A stretch of 34,060 bases of DNA, taken from positions 1-34,060 of IMG/VR virus record IMGVR_UViG_3300010883_000192; one strand, 5' to 3'. Below the pieces are notes generated by a model. It saw only the letters and a list, made by a program, of their open reading frames with translations, was not told the DNA's origin and did no database searches. Source of the DNA: a virus. A program made the translations under genes and the position numbers. Positions 1-7,355 of this stretch are shown piece after piece; within the stretch, counting starts at the first letter, position 1, and each line of letters starts with the position of its first letter.

Positions 1-40
1 CGTAGTGCCCCTATGTCAACACCTTATTTCAATTTAATCA
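1..40 (-). promoter_or_regulatory. Sigma-70-like promoter, cut by the left edge
   Basis: On the minus strand a TTGACA (-35) lies at 19-14, followed by TAGGGGCACTACG running to the window edge. The -10 would fall outside the window. An A/T-rich block precedes the -35, as in the complete copies near 394-422, 6631-6659 and 22129-22157. It should drive a gene just left of the window. Its upstream A/T block overlaps the end of the 24-353 gene. Confidence 0.7.
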
Positions 41-353
41 CGCTATATTCAAAGGACGCTATTTTTGACAACCTGCTTCGTTTTACAGCAGATGGCACCT
101 GTCTAATTTGTAGGTATCTTGATGCTAGTCTGTCGGCTACTTCTTCAAAGGCATTTTTGCGAATTTTATCAAACTGCGAAAAAGGTTCTTCAATGTTAAG
201 CACTTTGACAGAAAATCCAGAGGCGTATCTTTTACCCTCCCAGTTGCTATAGCCATTCACAAAGTACCCTTCGGACGCTTCGTTATCTACTTCACACAAA
301 AATTCTAAGGATTTTCCATCTGATTTTAGTATCATTTTAAATTTCTTAATCAT
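24..353 (-). CDS. Hypothetical small phage protein (109 aa) in a promoter cassette
   Basis: I do not recognise this protein. It is a soluble mixed-charge 109-residue product with no signal peptide, membrane segment or cysteine motif. The start is well supported, with AAGGAGATC six bases before ATG and a strong promoter at 394-422 reading into it. Immediately downstream begins another promoter of the same family. The gene is therefore a stand-alone transcription unit, an arrangement typical of small phage genes expressed early against the host. That functional reading is inference only. Confidence 0.8.
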   Translation of the reverse strand: MIKKFKMILKSDGKSLEFLCEVDNEASEGYFVNGYSNWEGKRYASGFSVKVLNIEEPFSQFDKIRKNAFEEVADRLASRYLQIRQVPSAVKRSRLSKIASFEYSVIKLK

Positions 354-393
354 GGTGATCTCCTTAAGTTGGTTTTTCTTGACTTCGGGTGTT

Positions 394-422
394 ACTTTAT
401 AGGGGTAGTGACACTATGTCAA
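394..422 (-). promoter_or_regulatory. Strong promoter with TAGTGnCACTA operator-like palindrome
   Basis: The minus strand reads TTGACA (422-417), a 17-base spacer, then TAAAGT (399-394). The spacer starts with TAGTGTCACTA (416-406), an odd-centred perfect palindrome abutting the -35. Upstream is an A/T-rich block, about 432-444, that resembles an UP element. The transcript leader contains AACACCCGAAGTCAAGA and an AAGGAGATC Shine-Dalgarno, both repeated in the sister cassettes. Confidence 0.85.
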
Positions 423-464
423 CACCTTTTTCAATTTATTTTTAGGCTGTATGGGGAGGGGTTT

Positions 465-478
465 TGAACTCAAGTTCA
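465..478. repeat. Near-palindrome TGAACTCAAGTTCA
   Basis: This is a 14-base dyad related to the TGAACTTAAGATCA copies at 5888-5901 and 21802-21815. It overlaps the TGA stop of the 476-664 gene and lies about 42 bases upstream of the -35 of the promoter at 394-422. It is a candidate regulator-binding site. Confidence 0.5.
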
Positions 479-664
479 CGAATGAGGGATGCTCCCCATA
501 AGTTTAATCTGCCTCTCTAAAAAAATGAGGGCGGAGCGAGTCTTGCTCCATTGAAGCTGGGTCATAGAGTACAAGTCAACTTCATCCTTGTTGACTACTA
601 GCTCACCTGTGCGCCAGTTCTCAAATCTATTTAAGTCTCTAGTTTTTCTTCTAGGATTGCTCAT
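476..664 (-). CDS. Hypothetical protein (62 aa)
   Basis: This is a small basic protein rich in Arg, Lys and Trp, with the N-terminus MSNPRRKTRDLNRFENW. It has no recognised family. An AGGGG lies about six bases before ATG. It sits directly after the terminator-like hairpin that follows the virion protein gene at 726-1676, so it is probably expressed by read-through. No promoter of either local family precedes it. Coding potential is plausible but not strong. Confidence 0.55.
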   Translation of the reverse strand: MSNPRRKTRDLNRFENWRTGELVVNKDEVDLYSMTQLQWSKTRSALIFLERQIKLMGSIPHS

Positions 665-677
665 CCTGCGCCCCTAT

Positions 678-710
678 AAAAAAGTATCGGGGGGCCTGTA
701 GCGGCCCCCG
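678..710 (-). terminator. Rho-independent terminator after virion protein gene
   Basis: On the minus strand GGGGGCC / GGCCCCC (709-703 with 696-690) forms a 7-bp G/C stem with a six-base loop. It is followed after six bases by TTTTTT (683-678). It begins 16 bases after the stop of the 726-1676 gene. The displaced T run makes the terminator imperfect, so partial read-through is plausible. Confidence 0.75.
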
Positions 711-725
711 TCAACTAACGAGCTG

Positions 726-1676
726 CTATGCAGCATCACCAAGGTTGCCAGAAGCAACACAAGTCACTGTAGACGTTACGGCCCAGTCAGTGTCTCCTGC
801 GTTGTTAATAGTAACGACTGCGCCTGATCGGGCAATCGCTCCGTTGATAGCAATAGTAGCTCCAGTGGAAGTAGTCACCGCATAAACTTGTGCAGTGGTG
901 ACACTAAACGGGAACACAAAGCTCATGGTGCCGAGTGTAACCTCTGTCGCAGTGGGTACTCGTGAAACAACAGACATGGTGCTTTTTCCGGGCTGAACTC
1001 CTCCGCGAAATTTCGCATCAATAACATTGTTTCCGCCAGTCATACCTTCGGAGCAAGTTGTCTGAGTTCCGTCAGCGGCCCGAGATAGTACTACTGAGTT
1101 AACACTAATCTGCGTGGCTGTCACTCCCTGCGCTGCTGAACCTTCCGCGTTAACGGCCTTAACCAATAAAGGCGTTACGGCTGTAGGGGTCAGTGTGCCC
1201 GTGATGGGAACAGCTATACGTCCGGCAGCTACACTCTGCACCGCCTCGTCTAACTGCTGCGCGTTTGCGTGAGTAGCGGCAGTAGAACCTGCGTACCCTC
1301 TGCGTACTGTTAAAGCTGTGTTAGCTGCGCCTATAGACTTGCCTGTTACGAGCATGTACTCCGCTTGGCAAAGCAGTACGTCACCGACTGCAATAGACGT
1401 GGCTTTGGCGTTAACCAAAGTTAGAGTATTAGCCACAACTCCTGTAGCCATCTCGCCAGCAACTACCTCACCTATGTTGTGGGTAGTGTCAGTTGCGACT
1501 ACGTTAAACTCAAAAACATCAGTGCCCAGAGTAATGATTTCTTGATCAACCACGTTAGCTGCCATACGTAGACTTGCTACTTGGTTGCATCCGCCTACGG
1601 CCCCTTTTACTAAATCCCTGATCGCTGCGCCTTTTATCGTAGCGTCAGAAACATTTGCTAATTTTGATGCGTCCAT
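726..1676 (-). CDS. Putative virion structural / decoration protein (316 aa)
   Basis: This is a soluble protein rich in Ala, Thr, Val and Gly with few charged residues, as in beta-rich virion proteins. Around residues 105-140 it carries a segment with EYMLVT, then LTVRRGYAGSTAATHA. Patterns of this kind recur in phage structural proteins. It lies just downstream of the terminase large subunit, has GAGGAT seven bases before its ATG, and ends at a strong hairpin, which suits a highly expressed particle protein. It does not look like an HK97-type major capsid protein, so a decoration, head-fibre or tail-sheathless structural role is more likely. The exact role is unknown. Confidence 0.65.
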   Translation of the reverse strand: MDASKLANVSDATIKGAAIRDLVKGAVGGCNQVASLRMAANVVDQEIITLGTDVFEFNVVATDTTHNIGEVVAGEMATGVVANTLTLVNAKATSIAVGDVLLCQAEYMLVTGKSIGAANTALTVRRGYAGSTAATHANAQQLDEAVQSVAAGRIAVPITGTLTPTAVTPLLVKAVNAEGSAAQGVTATQISVNSVVLSRAADGTQTTCSEGMTGGNNVIDAKFRGGVQPGKSTMSVVSRVPTATEVTLGTMSFVFPFSVTTAQVYAVTTSTGATIAINGAIARSGAVVTINNAGDTDWAVTSTVTCVASGNLGDAA

Positions 1677-1763
1677 TTTAAATCCTCAGAAGTTATCCAT
1701 TGTAGGGTTATCCGACCCGTTAGTTCATCCTTGAATTTTAGGTTATCACTATCAAAGCCTCTG

Positions 1764-3662
1764 CTACCTATGTACCTCTGCAATAACGTCTACTTGAGAC
1801 TTATCTTTTCTATCAGTTTCGTACGCCATCCTGTCAGAAGTTTTAACGACCACCTGCTTAATAACCTCGGGAACTTCACTAGGCGATATGTTGTGCATTG
1901 CATATATCTCTCTACGCATCATCAGTCCGAAAACCACTCCTGCAACAGAGTCTGCCACGTCCTTTGAGAAATTTGGCGGGTGATCTACTTTGCCTTTGTT
2001 TTGATTGCCTCGTTGGTTTAGTTCCAAAGATGCGAACTCCTTTTTTAGAAACTCGTTTTGTGGGAACCTTAGCCGCCCATCCATTAAAGCTGATTTTGTT
2101 TGGTCATAAGGCATCATGTCCGTATCGACTGACTGCTTTAAAACTTGGAAGCCCCTGCTTGCTAAAATTTGCAATGTGTCTACGGACTGAAACGCATCAC
2201 AAGAAACCCACTTAATGTTTAACCCTGACTCCCGCAAAAGGTATAGCAGAGATCGTATTTTTTCAAAAATAATTTCTCCTCCTTGGGGGGGCGTGATTCT
2301 CAAGTTTAAATCAAACCGGATATGGTGCAGCATCTCGCCTCCGGTGGCGGCTCCTCGTGAAAACCTGCGGAACCCTTCTACAAAACCTATAGACAAGCCT
2401 GCGGCATCTCCGGTAGTTGCAAGGTCAATGTGCGCCCATCGTGGAATAGTTGGCTTGTAAAAACGTCGGGGGTATATGCTGGGTATTGTTCGTAAAAAAT
2501 CTGTCTCGTTCAAGGATAAAATTGACTCGTGGTGCCCGAAACATTCGGAAACTTTTCCGGTATTGCTAATGTACGGGTGCTTTGCCAGAGTACTAATTCC
2601 TGCCACGTCCCGCAGTGCTTGGTTCATGTCGTTTTTAAAGTTATCTCTGAACTCTTCAGGTATATCTACCACCAGTCCTGCATCCTCGGGGGGTAGCTGC
2701 TCGTCCTCTTCTAGCATTCGGGCATGCTTGCTTAGATTGCCCGTGAAAACTTTAAACCACTTGCCTCCGTACCTGCTAGCGTCGTGTATATCCCACGACC
2801 TTTTATCGTAAATGTATATCGTAGTCCTGCCTGCTTTCTCTAGCTCCTCTTTGGCCTCAGTTTCTTTTTTGTCTGTAAACTGGCCGGGGTACCTTCGAGA
2901 AGACACTAAATTTAGAATGCCCGGCTGCTTTCCGTTTTGCATAAATCGGTTTTTACGACGAAGGGCTAAGGCGTTATAGTTTGCCGTAGCTTGGTCATAC
3001 TGCTCCCCGTCGATAGACTTTTTTGACTTCTCAATTACTGCCATATAATTGACCTCGTCAATCAGTCCCCCTATGACGTTTTCGCCAATGGTGGCCGTGT
3101 CGTGCCCCGAGACGGGCTTTACGATAACCCTATTCGGAAACATCATTTGAGACTCTTTGTTTTTGTCGTACTGGAAATACTCTTGAAAGTACGGGGACGC
3201 GTCAACCATGTTACGCATCCGATCAAACCCCACCTCTCTTGCCTTGGTCAGGTTAAGTGACTGCACAACAATTACAATTTCGGTAGAGGGGTCTAGCTTA
3301 AACTCTGCGTGAGGTGACACGTAACAGGACAGTAGGTACAACTGATAAACTTGTGTGTACACCGCTATGGTTGTCTTAGCCGAGCCAATCGAACCCGTAC
3401 AAATAACTTCTGTATACTTTCCGCTGTTCATTATCTCCAGTTCATCCATGACCTTGGGGTATACCAACCCTCTTGCATTCATGTAGTAAGGAGACTCAAC
3501 AAACTCTCTGATGCCTACGGGATTACGATGGTATTTGTACCTCTCTTCAACTAACTGCCGCGCTATATTTGTGGCGGCTTCCACAGATATCCCATGTTCC
3601 CGAGCAAACAAAACAAGCTCTTTGGGGTACTCACTCTTTGACTTCTTCTGCGGTTCCATCAA
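1764..3662 (-). CDS. terL: Terminase large subunit (TerL)
   Basis: This is the DNA-packaging motor, an ATPase plus headful or cos nuclease that works at the portal with TerS. The ATPase domain has a Walker A GSIGSAKTT at residues 90-98, with Ala where Gly usually precedes Lys. Its Walker B is GGLIDE at 198-203, with the catalytic Glu at 203. The RNase H-like nuclease domain shows the three expected acidic residues: D413 (HIDLATTGDAAG), D489 (VSCDAFQS) and D571 (FSKDVADSVAG). At 632 residues it is longer than many TerLs, with an N-terminal alpha-helical extension. Its start overlaps the end of the TerS gene by 32 bases, which suggests translational coupling. ATG codons occur at both residues 1 and 2. 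Confidence 0.95.
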   Translation of the reverse strand: MMEPQKKSKSEYPKELVLFAREHGISVEAATNIARQLVEERYKYHRNPVGIREFVESPYYMNARGLVYPKVMDELEIMNSGKYTEVICTGSIGSAKTTIAVYTQVYQLYLLSCYVSPHAEFKLDPSTEIVIVVQSLNLTKAREVGFDRMRNMVDASPYFQEYFQYDKNKESQMMFPNRVIVKPVSGHDTATIGENVIGGLIDEVNYMAVIEKSKKSIDGEQYDQATANYNALALRRKNRFMQNGKQPGILNLVSSRRYPGQFTDKKETEAKEELEKAGRTTIYIYDKRSWDIHDASRYGGKWFKVFTGNLSKHARMLEEDEQLPPEDAGLVVDIPEEFRDNFKNDMNQALRDVAGISTLAKHPYISNTGKVSECFGHHESILSLNETDFLRTIPSIYPRRFYKPTIPRWAHIDLATTGDAAGLSIGFVEGFRRFSRGAATGGEMLHHIRFDLNLRITPPQGGEIIFEKIRSLLYLLRESGLNIKWVSCDAFQSVDTLQILASRGFQVLKQSVDTDMMPYDQTKSALMDGRLRFPQNEFLKKEFASLELNQRGNQNKGKVDHPPNFSKDVADSVAGVVFGLMMRREIYAMHNISPSEVPEVIKQVVVKTSDRMAYETDRKDKSQVDVIAEVHR

Positions 3663-4263
3663 TATCCTTTAGACCGTCATCTTCTGAGGGCATGTTTGAC
3701 AGAAACTCTCTTAGGTTATCTGCCATTGATAACGCTTGCTGATGCTTCTCCATGTTGTCCCTAACACTCTCAAAGTTCGAGCCTGTTGCGGGCATTATAC
3801 CTATGTCAAAAGTGGTTGAAAATCCATACGCTTTCCGCTCCTGCTCCATGCCATCTCTCAAGGCCATTAACAAATCCTTATCGGAGAACTCTGAAAATTT
3901 TCGGGTCTGTAGTTCCGCTGCCGCCATAGTAACCTGCATGCGGGAAATAGACGCTTGCCTGACCCTAACAGCCGCTTCCTCCTCGGCCTCTAAGTTTATG
4001 ACAAGGTCTAAAGTCTTAAGAAACTTTTTGTCCTTAGCCCTGTCAAGCGCATCGTTCCACTTACCCTCTGCGGATTTGTTTCGCACTGTGCCAACTGCTA
4101 TACCCGATTCTTTAGCTAGCATGTCTAACGTGTATTTAGACGTGCGATCCGTTTCTAAATTCTTACGAATAAACAACTCCATTAACGCGTTCCAGTCGTG
4201 GTTTTTACTTCGCCCCTTTTTCTTAGACGGTTTTTTTGGGGGAGGAACTACTACTGTTTTCAT
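3631..4263 (-). CDS. terS: Terminase small subunit-like DNA-binding protein (TerS)
   Basis: This is the likely packaging-recognition subunit. A lysine-rich N-terminus is followed by a helix-turn-helix at about residues 25-75 (DWNALMELFI, then LDMLAKESGIAVGTVRNKSA). A long helical, acidic region comes next, and the C-terminus is acidic. This layout (HTH, oligomerising helices, C-terminal tail) and the position directly upstream of TerL are typical of TerS. Family assignment rests on context and the HTH, because TerS sequences are poorly conserved. Confidence 0.75.
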   Translation of the reverse strand: MKTVVVPPPKKPSKKKGRSKNHDWNALMELFIRKNLETDRTSKYTLDMLAKESGIAVGTVRNKSAEGKWNDALDRAKDKKFLKTLDLVINLEAEEEAAVRVRQASISRMQVTMAAAELQTRKFSEFSDKDLLMALRDGMEQERKAYGFSTTFDIGIMPATGSNFESVRDNMEKHQQALSMADNLREFLSNMPSEDDGLKDIDGTAEEVKE

Positions 4264-4266
4264 AGG

Positions 4267-4692
4267 CTAACCTACTGCGGGAAATTGTTTCATTATTCCA
4301 ACGGGTATGTGCAAAGGTGCTTTGTGTCCCCGCTGCCCTTGTGTAAAGATTTTATCGTCCAGCATAGCCACTGAGTCGAGGTCGTCAACTGCGACAATGG
4401 CTAGTCTGTCTTCGTACGACGCAACCAAAGTGGCGGGTAGTTTAAAATCTTCTTGGGCTTGCTTAATCGCGGTATAGGCTTTTGCGCTCAAGGATGTGGT
4501 GGTGCAGTCCGTAAACTTTTCCTTGTACGACGTGATGTACAACATCCTAACCGCCCTCCCCTTTAAATAAAGAATTGCGCTGGCAATCCCTTCTGAGGGC
4601 AGCATGATAACCTCCGAAGAGGCTATCTTGGCGACGGCTTTTGCGATAGCACTGTTGCGGGAGTTGCGTCCCCTAGAAACTTGATTAAGCAC
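4267..4692 (-). CDS. Hypothetical protein (141 aa) upstream of terminase
   Basis: Not recognised. It has a basic N-terminus followed by alternating hydrophobic strands (SAILYLKGRAVRMLYITSYK, then LVASYEDRLAIVAVDDLDSV). That suggests an alpha/beta fold with a central sheet, possibly a degenerate restriction-endonuclease-like fold, but no catalytic D-ExK set is evident. It overlaps the membrane-protein gene upstream by 8 bases and lies 3 bases from terS, so it belongs to the packaging operon. Confidence 0.7.
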   Translation of the reverse strand: MLNQVSRGRNSRNSAIAKAVAKIASSEVIMLPSEGIASAILYLKGRAVRMLYITSYKEKFTDCTTTSLSAKAYTAIKQAQEDFKLPATLVASYEDRLAIVAVDDLDSVAMLDDKIFTQGQRGHKAPLHIPVGIMKQFPAVG

Positions 4693-4942
4693 GGATCACT
4701 CGCTCTACTTTGGTGCCCACGTTTGTGGTACTTGGAATGGGTATGGGTATGAGAAAACGTATTAGCATTATCAAGTATACCGCGTCCCAATAGTCCAAAC
4801 CGACAACCCCAAAAACCCTTACTAGCATGTCATTCCATAACCAGAATACAGGGAACGCCAGAATCATACTAAGGAATAGTATGGTAGAAAAAGTTAGGGC
4901 CAAAAGGCCCATAATTTTTAAAATTTTCTCCGGTAAGCTCAT
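4685..4942 (-). CDS. Small two-TM membrane protein (85 aa)
   Basis: Two hydrophobic segments are clear, at about residues 10-36 and 55-72. They flank a short loop with FWLWNDMLVRVFGVVGLDYW. A pattern of Trp-Asn, then Phe-Gly, then Trp-x-Ala recurs in small bacterial and phage inner-membrane proteins of unknown role. The basic C-terminus is probably cytoplasmic. Its place next to the terminase genes parallels T7, where the holin gene precedes the terminase genes, so a class II holin is possible. The endolysin, however, lies 20 kb away and no sequence motif proves the role. Confidence 0.75.
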   Translation of the reverse strand: MSLPEKILKIMGLLALTFSTILFLSMILAFPVFWLWNDMLVRVFGVVGLDYWDAVYLIMLIRFLIPIPIPSTTNVGTKVERVIRA

Positions 4943-4944
4943 GG

Positions 4945-5763
4945 CTACGCCATTTTTTCGGGGATGGCAATTTGCAGGGTAATGTCCGGCCAGAGTTGAT
5001 CAAAAGTCTCCAGCACCTCAAGGTACCCTGCACCGTGCATCTGCGCTTTGAGGCTAGGCTCCCCTATGCTTGGCTGTTGGTCGCCTGTTAACGGCTGCGA
5101 GACAGTCGCCCCAGAAAGAAAGTTCTGGCAGATGCCGTCTAATGCTACCGAGTCGTACTCCGTATCCAGTTCGTGCTTGGCTTTGCCCAGCGCATCCAAA
5201 ACCACCTCCATCTGATCCTCGTGTAAAGAGAAATTTTTCTTCTTTAGGGGTTCAGAAGCCGTGGGGTCGGTGGGGCCGTTTGCCTGCTTTGACTCCTTGA
5301 TTTTGTCAAGCAACTCTAGCGTAGTGTTCTCCCTTGCTATCGTAATCCACTGGGCCGCGTTTGACTTGTCAATAACGCCCGCCAGCCGTGACAACTTAGT
5401 CCAGCCTATGTCCTTCACGTCTTCCCACTCTACCTCTGCCTCGATTAAAGCTACGTACATGTTCATTAAGTAGTTAGCTTTGCGGTACTCAATAGTCGGA
5501 AACTGCGCTTCAAGAAACTCTCGAAATTTAGAGTAGCCGTCGTCCTTGTACCATTTCTGTTCTTGCGCAACTGTTAGCAGTCCTCCAAGTTTAAAATCGT
5601 CAAAGGATTTGTTGTTTTGAACTTCGGATATTTGTGAATAAACTCCGTCTCTGTCGTCTTTCATTCCCTCTATTTGCTGCGCGATAGAAACGAGTTGGTC
5701 TTCGCCTGTGAGTGGTTTAGTCAGTAGTACGTCGCTGGGTGCCTTAGTTGTTACATTAGACAT
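4945..5763 (-). CDS. Phage DNA-binding-like protein of unknown function (272 aa)
   Basis: The central part at about residues 50-160 has KLGGLLTVAQEQKWYKDDGYSKF, then a helical run, then VKDIGWTKLSRLAGVIDKSN. That pattern recurs in phage and plasmid proteins that look like HTH DNA-binding adaptors (a GWxKL..(I/L)A motif). The C-terminal 100 residues are low-complexity and acidic. It has AGGAGATT seven bases before ATG, and a promoter of the GTTGAAAAA family at 5850-5879 drives it. It heads the operon that runs into the terminase genes, so a regulatory or packaging-adaptor role is conceivable. No function is established here. Confidence 0.75.
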   Translation of the reverse strand: MSNVTTKAPSDVLLTKPLTGEDQLVSIAQQIEGMKDDRDGVYSQISEVQNNKSFDDFKLGGLLTVAQEQKWYKDDGYSKFREFLEAQFPTIEYRKANYLMNMYVALIEAEVEWEDVKDIGWTKLSRLAGVIDKSNAAQWITIARENTTLELLDKIKESKQANGPTDPTASEPLKKKNFSLHEDQMEVVLDALGKAKHELDTEYDSVALDGICQNFLSGATVSQPLTGDQQPSIGEPSLKAQMHGAGYLEVLETFDQLWPDITLQIAIPEKMA

Positions 5764-5849
5764 TCTTAATCTCCTACAATATGCAGTCTAGCTGCTGATA
5801 TGCTCTGCCCGATCTCCGTTATGGCAGTGCGTGGGTGTTTCTACCAAGC

Positions 5850-5879
5850 ATAGTAACATCATGCTCTTTTATTTTTCAA
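5850..5879 (-). promoter_or_regulatory. Promoter, GTTGAAAAA class
   Basis: The minus strand reads TTGAAA (5879-5874), an 18-base spacer starting AATAAAAGAG, and TACTAT (5855-5850). The same layout occurs at 10920-10949 and 17715-17744. The leader to the ATG at 5763 is about 80 bases. Confidence 0.6.
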
Positions 5880-5887
5880 CTAGTTTG

Positions 5888-5901
5888 TGAACTTAAGATC
5901 A
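5888..5901. repeat. Near-palindrome TGAACTTAAGATCA
   Basis: This 14-base dyad lies 8 bases upstream of the -35 of the promoter at 5850-5879. An identical core is found 7 bases upstream of the -35 of the promoter at 21766-21794. It also overlaps the TGA stop of the small gene at 5899-6063. The surrounding 17 bases, TGTGAACTTAAGATCAT, recur exactly inside the gene at 17761-18759. Confidence 0.55.
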
Positions 5902-6063
5902 TACCTTCTTTGGGTTTGCCTCTGCTTGGAAAACAAAACCCTCTCCGCCCTGATCAAACTTAACAAACAACATAGTGCTTAAAACATCCACCACTAGTGC
6001 GTCAACTTGTTGCCCGTTCCAAGGTACCACCACTTTATCGTTAGGGCTAAACACTTTACTCAT
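5899..6063 (-). CDS. Small SH3/KOW-like hypothetical protein (54 aa)
   Basis: This short gene starts MSKVFSPNDKVVVPWNG and ends NPKKV. It has an excellent AGGAGA Shine-Dalgarno six bases before ATG and lies 8 bases after the stop of the 72-6263 neighbour upstream (6072-6263). The pattern xGDKVxVP, then VVDVLSTMLFVKF, is that of a small five-strand barrel (KOW/Tudor-like). Such barrels often bind nucleic acid or protein partners. Function unknown. Confidence 0.7.
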   Translation of the reverse strand: MSKVFSPNDKVVVPWNGQQVDALVVDVLSTMLFVKFDQGGEGFVFQAEANPKKV

Positions 6064-6071
6064 AAATTCTC

Positions 6072-6263
6072 CTAGAGGTAAGAAACAAACTCCCCACCTT
6101 CGTCATAAATTTCTATCAAGGAAAATCCTATGCCCTTGGGATCATGTTTTACCTTATAGCTCCAATCGTCGTAGTGAGAGGAGTTCATCATTGCCGCCAC
6201 ACGGTCAACGTCATTAGGCGCAAACTGCTGCGCCTGAATGTTTAGTAGTGACCAGTCTTTCAT
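6072..6263 (-). CDS. Hypothetical protein (63 aa)
   Basis: The protein starts MKDWSLLNIQ. I chose this ATG because AGGGGAT precedes it by four to five bases. The longer frame would need a TTG nine codons upstream with no ribosome site. It is acidic, with an aromatic-rich middle (SSHYDDWSYKVKHD). It sits between two other small genes in a short operon started by the promoter at 6631-6659. Not recognised. Confidence 0.7.
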   Translation of the reverse strand: MKDWSLLNIQAQQFAPNDVDRVAAMMNSSHYDDWSYKVKHDPKGIGFSLIEIYDEGGEFVSYL

Positions 6264-6295
6264 TTTAATCCCCTGTTTTAAAAGTTGCAAAATGT

Positions 6296-6589
6296 TTAGT
6301 TGTAAGCGAACCCATGATCATCTAGTTGGCAGACTTGCAATCTAGGTTTTACGCAGCCTCGTAACCGTGGGCCGACAAGCCGTTTGCCCCAACGTACGAT
6401 GTTCTCGGAAAGTACGTTACCGTCAACGTATTCGATCATTCCGCAGTTACCTTGAACTACAATTCCGTTTTGCTCGCTCAATTCGATAACTATTCCTATA
6501 CATCCTTCGTTAATCATGCCGCAATCCTTCTCAACGGCAACGGGGTCGCCAACTAAAAGTGCTTGGCCTTCTTGGTCTCGGTATTTCAT
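6296..6589 (-). CDS. Hypothetical beta-rich protein (97 aa) in a promoter cassette
   Basis: AAGGAGATCGAC precedes the ATG, and a strong family promoter (6631-6659) starts the transcript. The first 60 residues look like a KOW/SH3-like barrel: GDPVAVEKDCGMINEGCIGIV, split here by related CGMI repeats (residues 23-26 and 49-52). A basic tail follows. It is the first gene of a short run with the 6072-6263 and 5899-6063 genes, the last of which also looks like a small barrel. Function unknown. Confidence 0.75.
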   Translation of the reverse strand: MKYRDQEGQALLVGDPVAVEKDCGMINEGCIGIVIELSEQNGIVVQGNCGMIEYVDGNVLSENIVRWGKRLVGPRLRGCVKPRLQVCQLDDHGFAYN

Positions 6590-6630
6590 GTCGATCTCCT
6601 TAAGTGGGGTTTCTCTTGACTTCGGGTGTT

Positions 6631-6659
6631 ACTTTACTGGCGTAGTGCCCCTATGTCAA
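6631..6659 (-). promoter_or_regulatory. Strong promoter of the TTGACA family
   Basis: The minus strand reads TTGACA (6659-6654), 17 bases, then TAAAGT (6636-6631). The spacer begins TAGGGGCACTAC, in which the left half of the TAGTG-CACTA palindrome is altered. The A/T block upstream (6660-6683) and the leader AACACCCGAAGTCAAGA downstream match the copy at 394-422. Confidence 0.85.
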
Positions 6660-6699
6660 CACCTTTTTTCAATTTATTTTTCCTTATAAAATCAGTAAG

Positions 6700-7119
6700 T
6701 TACAACTGACGCTGTTTGATATGCAAAATTTCTTGCTCTATTTTTTTACGAGAATGGGCCTGAGTAACTTCCTTAAGCCTTTTCTTCAATAGTTTGAGTC
6801 GTTTGTCGTCGTTAGTTTTAAATGATGGGTGCAAAGGGTTATGTGTAAAACTCTCATCCCACAAGTGCGCGACCTGCTTAACAAAAAACTGCGCGTCTTT
6901 TGATCGGGAAAACCTTGCTGCTCGTTTGATCAATCCTTCTGCTCGATTGCAGGATCGGTGTAAGGCAAACCGGATGTGTCCAGTCGTGTGGTCGTGATCC
7001 AGAACCGCGTCTGCCTTAAGTAGCTCAGTCTTGCAGAGTGGGCAAATGTTTTTCTGCGCGGCAATTAGTTTTTCCCGTAATTTTGGGATGTCTTTTTGCT
7101 TGAGTTTTTGTGTGCCCAT
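6700..7119 (-). CDS. Recombination endonuclease VII-like HNH nuclease
   Basis: This is a 139-residue member of the T4 gp49 endonuclease VII family, which resolves Holliday junctions and branched DNA before packaging. Visible motifs are CPLC at 26-29 (zinc knuckle), VLDHDHTTGHIR at 39-50 (beta-beta-alpha-metal core, His residues at 42 and 44) and LHRSCNRAEG at 53-62 (second zinc pair and the conserved Asn). The C-terminal half is helical and lysine-rich. The ATG has AAGGAGA seven bases upstream and lies inside the upstream gene (55-base overlap). It closes the recombination operon. Confidence 0.9.
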   Translation of the reverse strand: MGTQKLKQKDIPKLREKLIAAQKNICPLCKTELLKADAVLDHDHTTGHIRFALHRSCNRAEGLIKRAARFSRSKDAQFFVKQVAHLWDESFTHNPLHPSFKTNDDKRLKLLKKRLKEVTQAHSRKKIEQEILHIKQRQL

Positions 7120-7355
7120 GAACAGTTCTCCTTGCTGTAACCCTTTGCTTTAAGCCTTCGCCTAAACACGTAATCTTTTGATGGGGCAAGTCCCATCTCC
7201 GCAAGAAATCCGCTGAACTTTCTCCACTTAAAATCCACGTAACATTGCTCAGTGTGTACAGTGGACATCATCGTCTCCCAAGCTCGGTAGGTCTTAGTGC
7301 CTGACATGCCGTGATCAACTGGCCTACCGGATTTACGGGGTCGTTTCCGAGGCAT
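7065..7355 (-). CDS. AP2/HNH-associated DNA-binding-like protein (96 aa)
   Basis: The sequence KTYRAWETMMSTVHTE, then FSGFLAEMG, then GYSKENCSWA fits the DNA-binding module often fused to phage HNH endonucleases (YxSWxxM, FxxFxxDMG, GYxxxNCxWA). The HNH residues themselves are missing here. I prefer the second ATG because AAGGA lies eight bases before it; the first ATG is only two bases from the ribosome site. It overlaps the nuclease gene upstream (7333-8328) and the endonuclease VII gene downstream. It may target or assist one of these nucleases, or be a homing-endonuclease remnant. Confidence 0.6.
   Translation of the reverse strand: MPRKRPRKSGRPVDHGMSGTKTYRAWETMMSTVHTEQCYVDFKWRKFSGFLAEMGLAPSKDYVFRRRLKAKGYSKENCSWAHKNSSKKTSQNYGKN

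Noticed and set aside
3752-4270. 172-residue plus-strand frame opposite terS
   Set aside because: It mirrors the minus-strand TerS frame, has no ribosome site, and reads as a low-complexity Ser/Leu-rich shadow.
6072-6290. 72-residue version of the 63-residue gene
   Set aside because: It needs a TTG start with no ribosome site; the internal ATG has AGGGGAT upstream.
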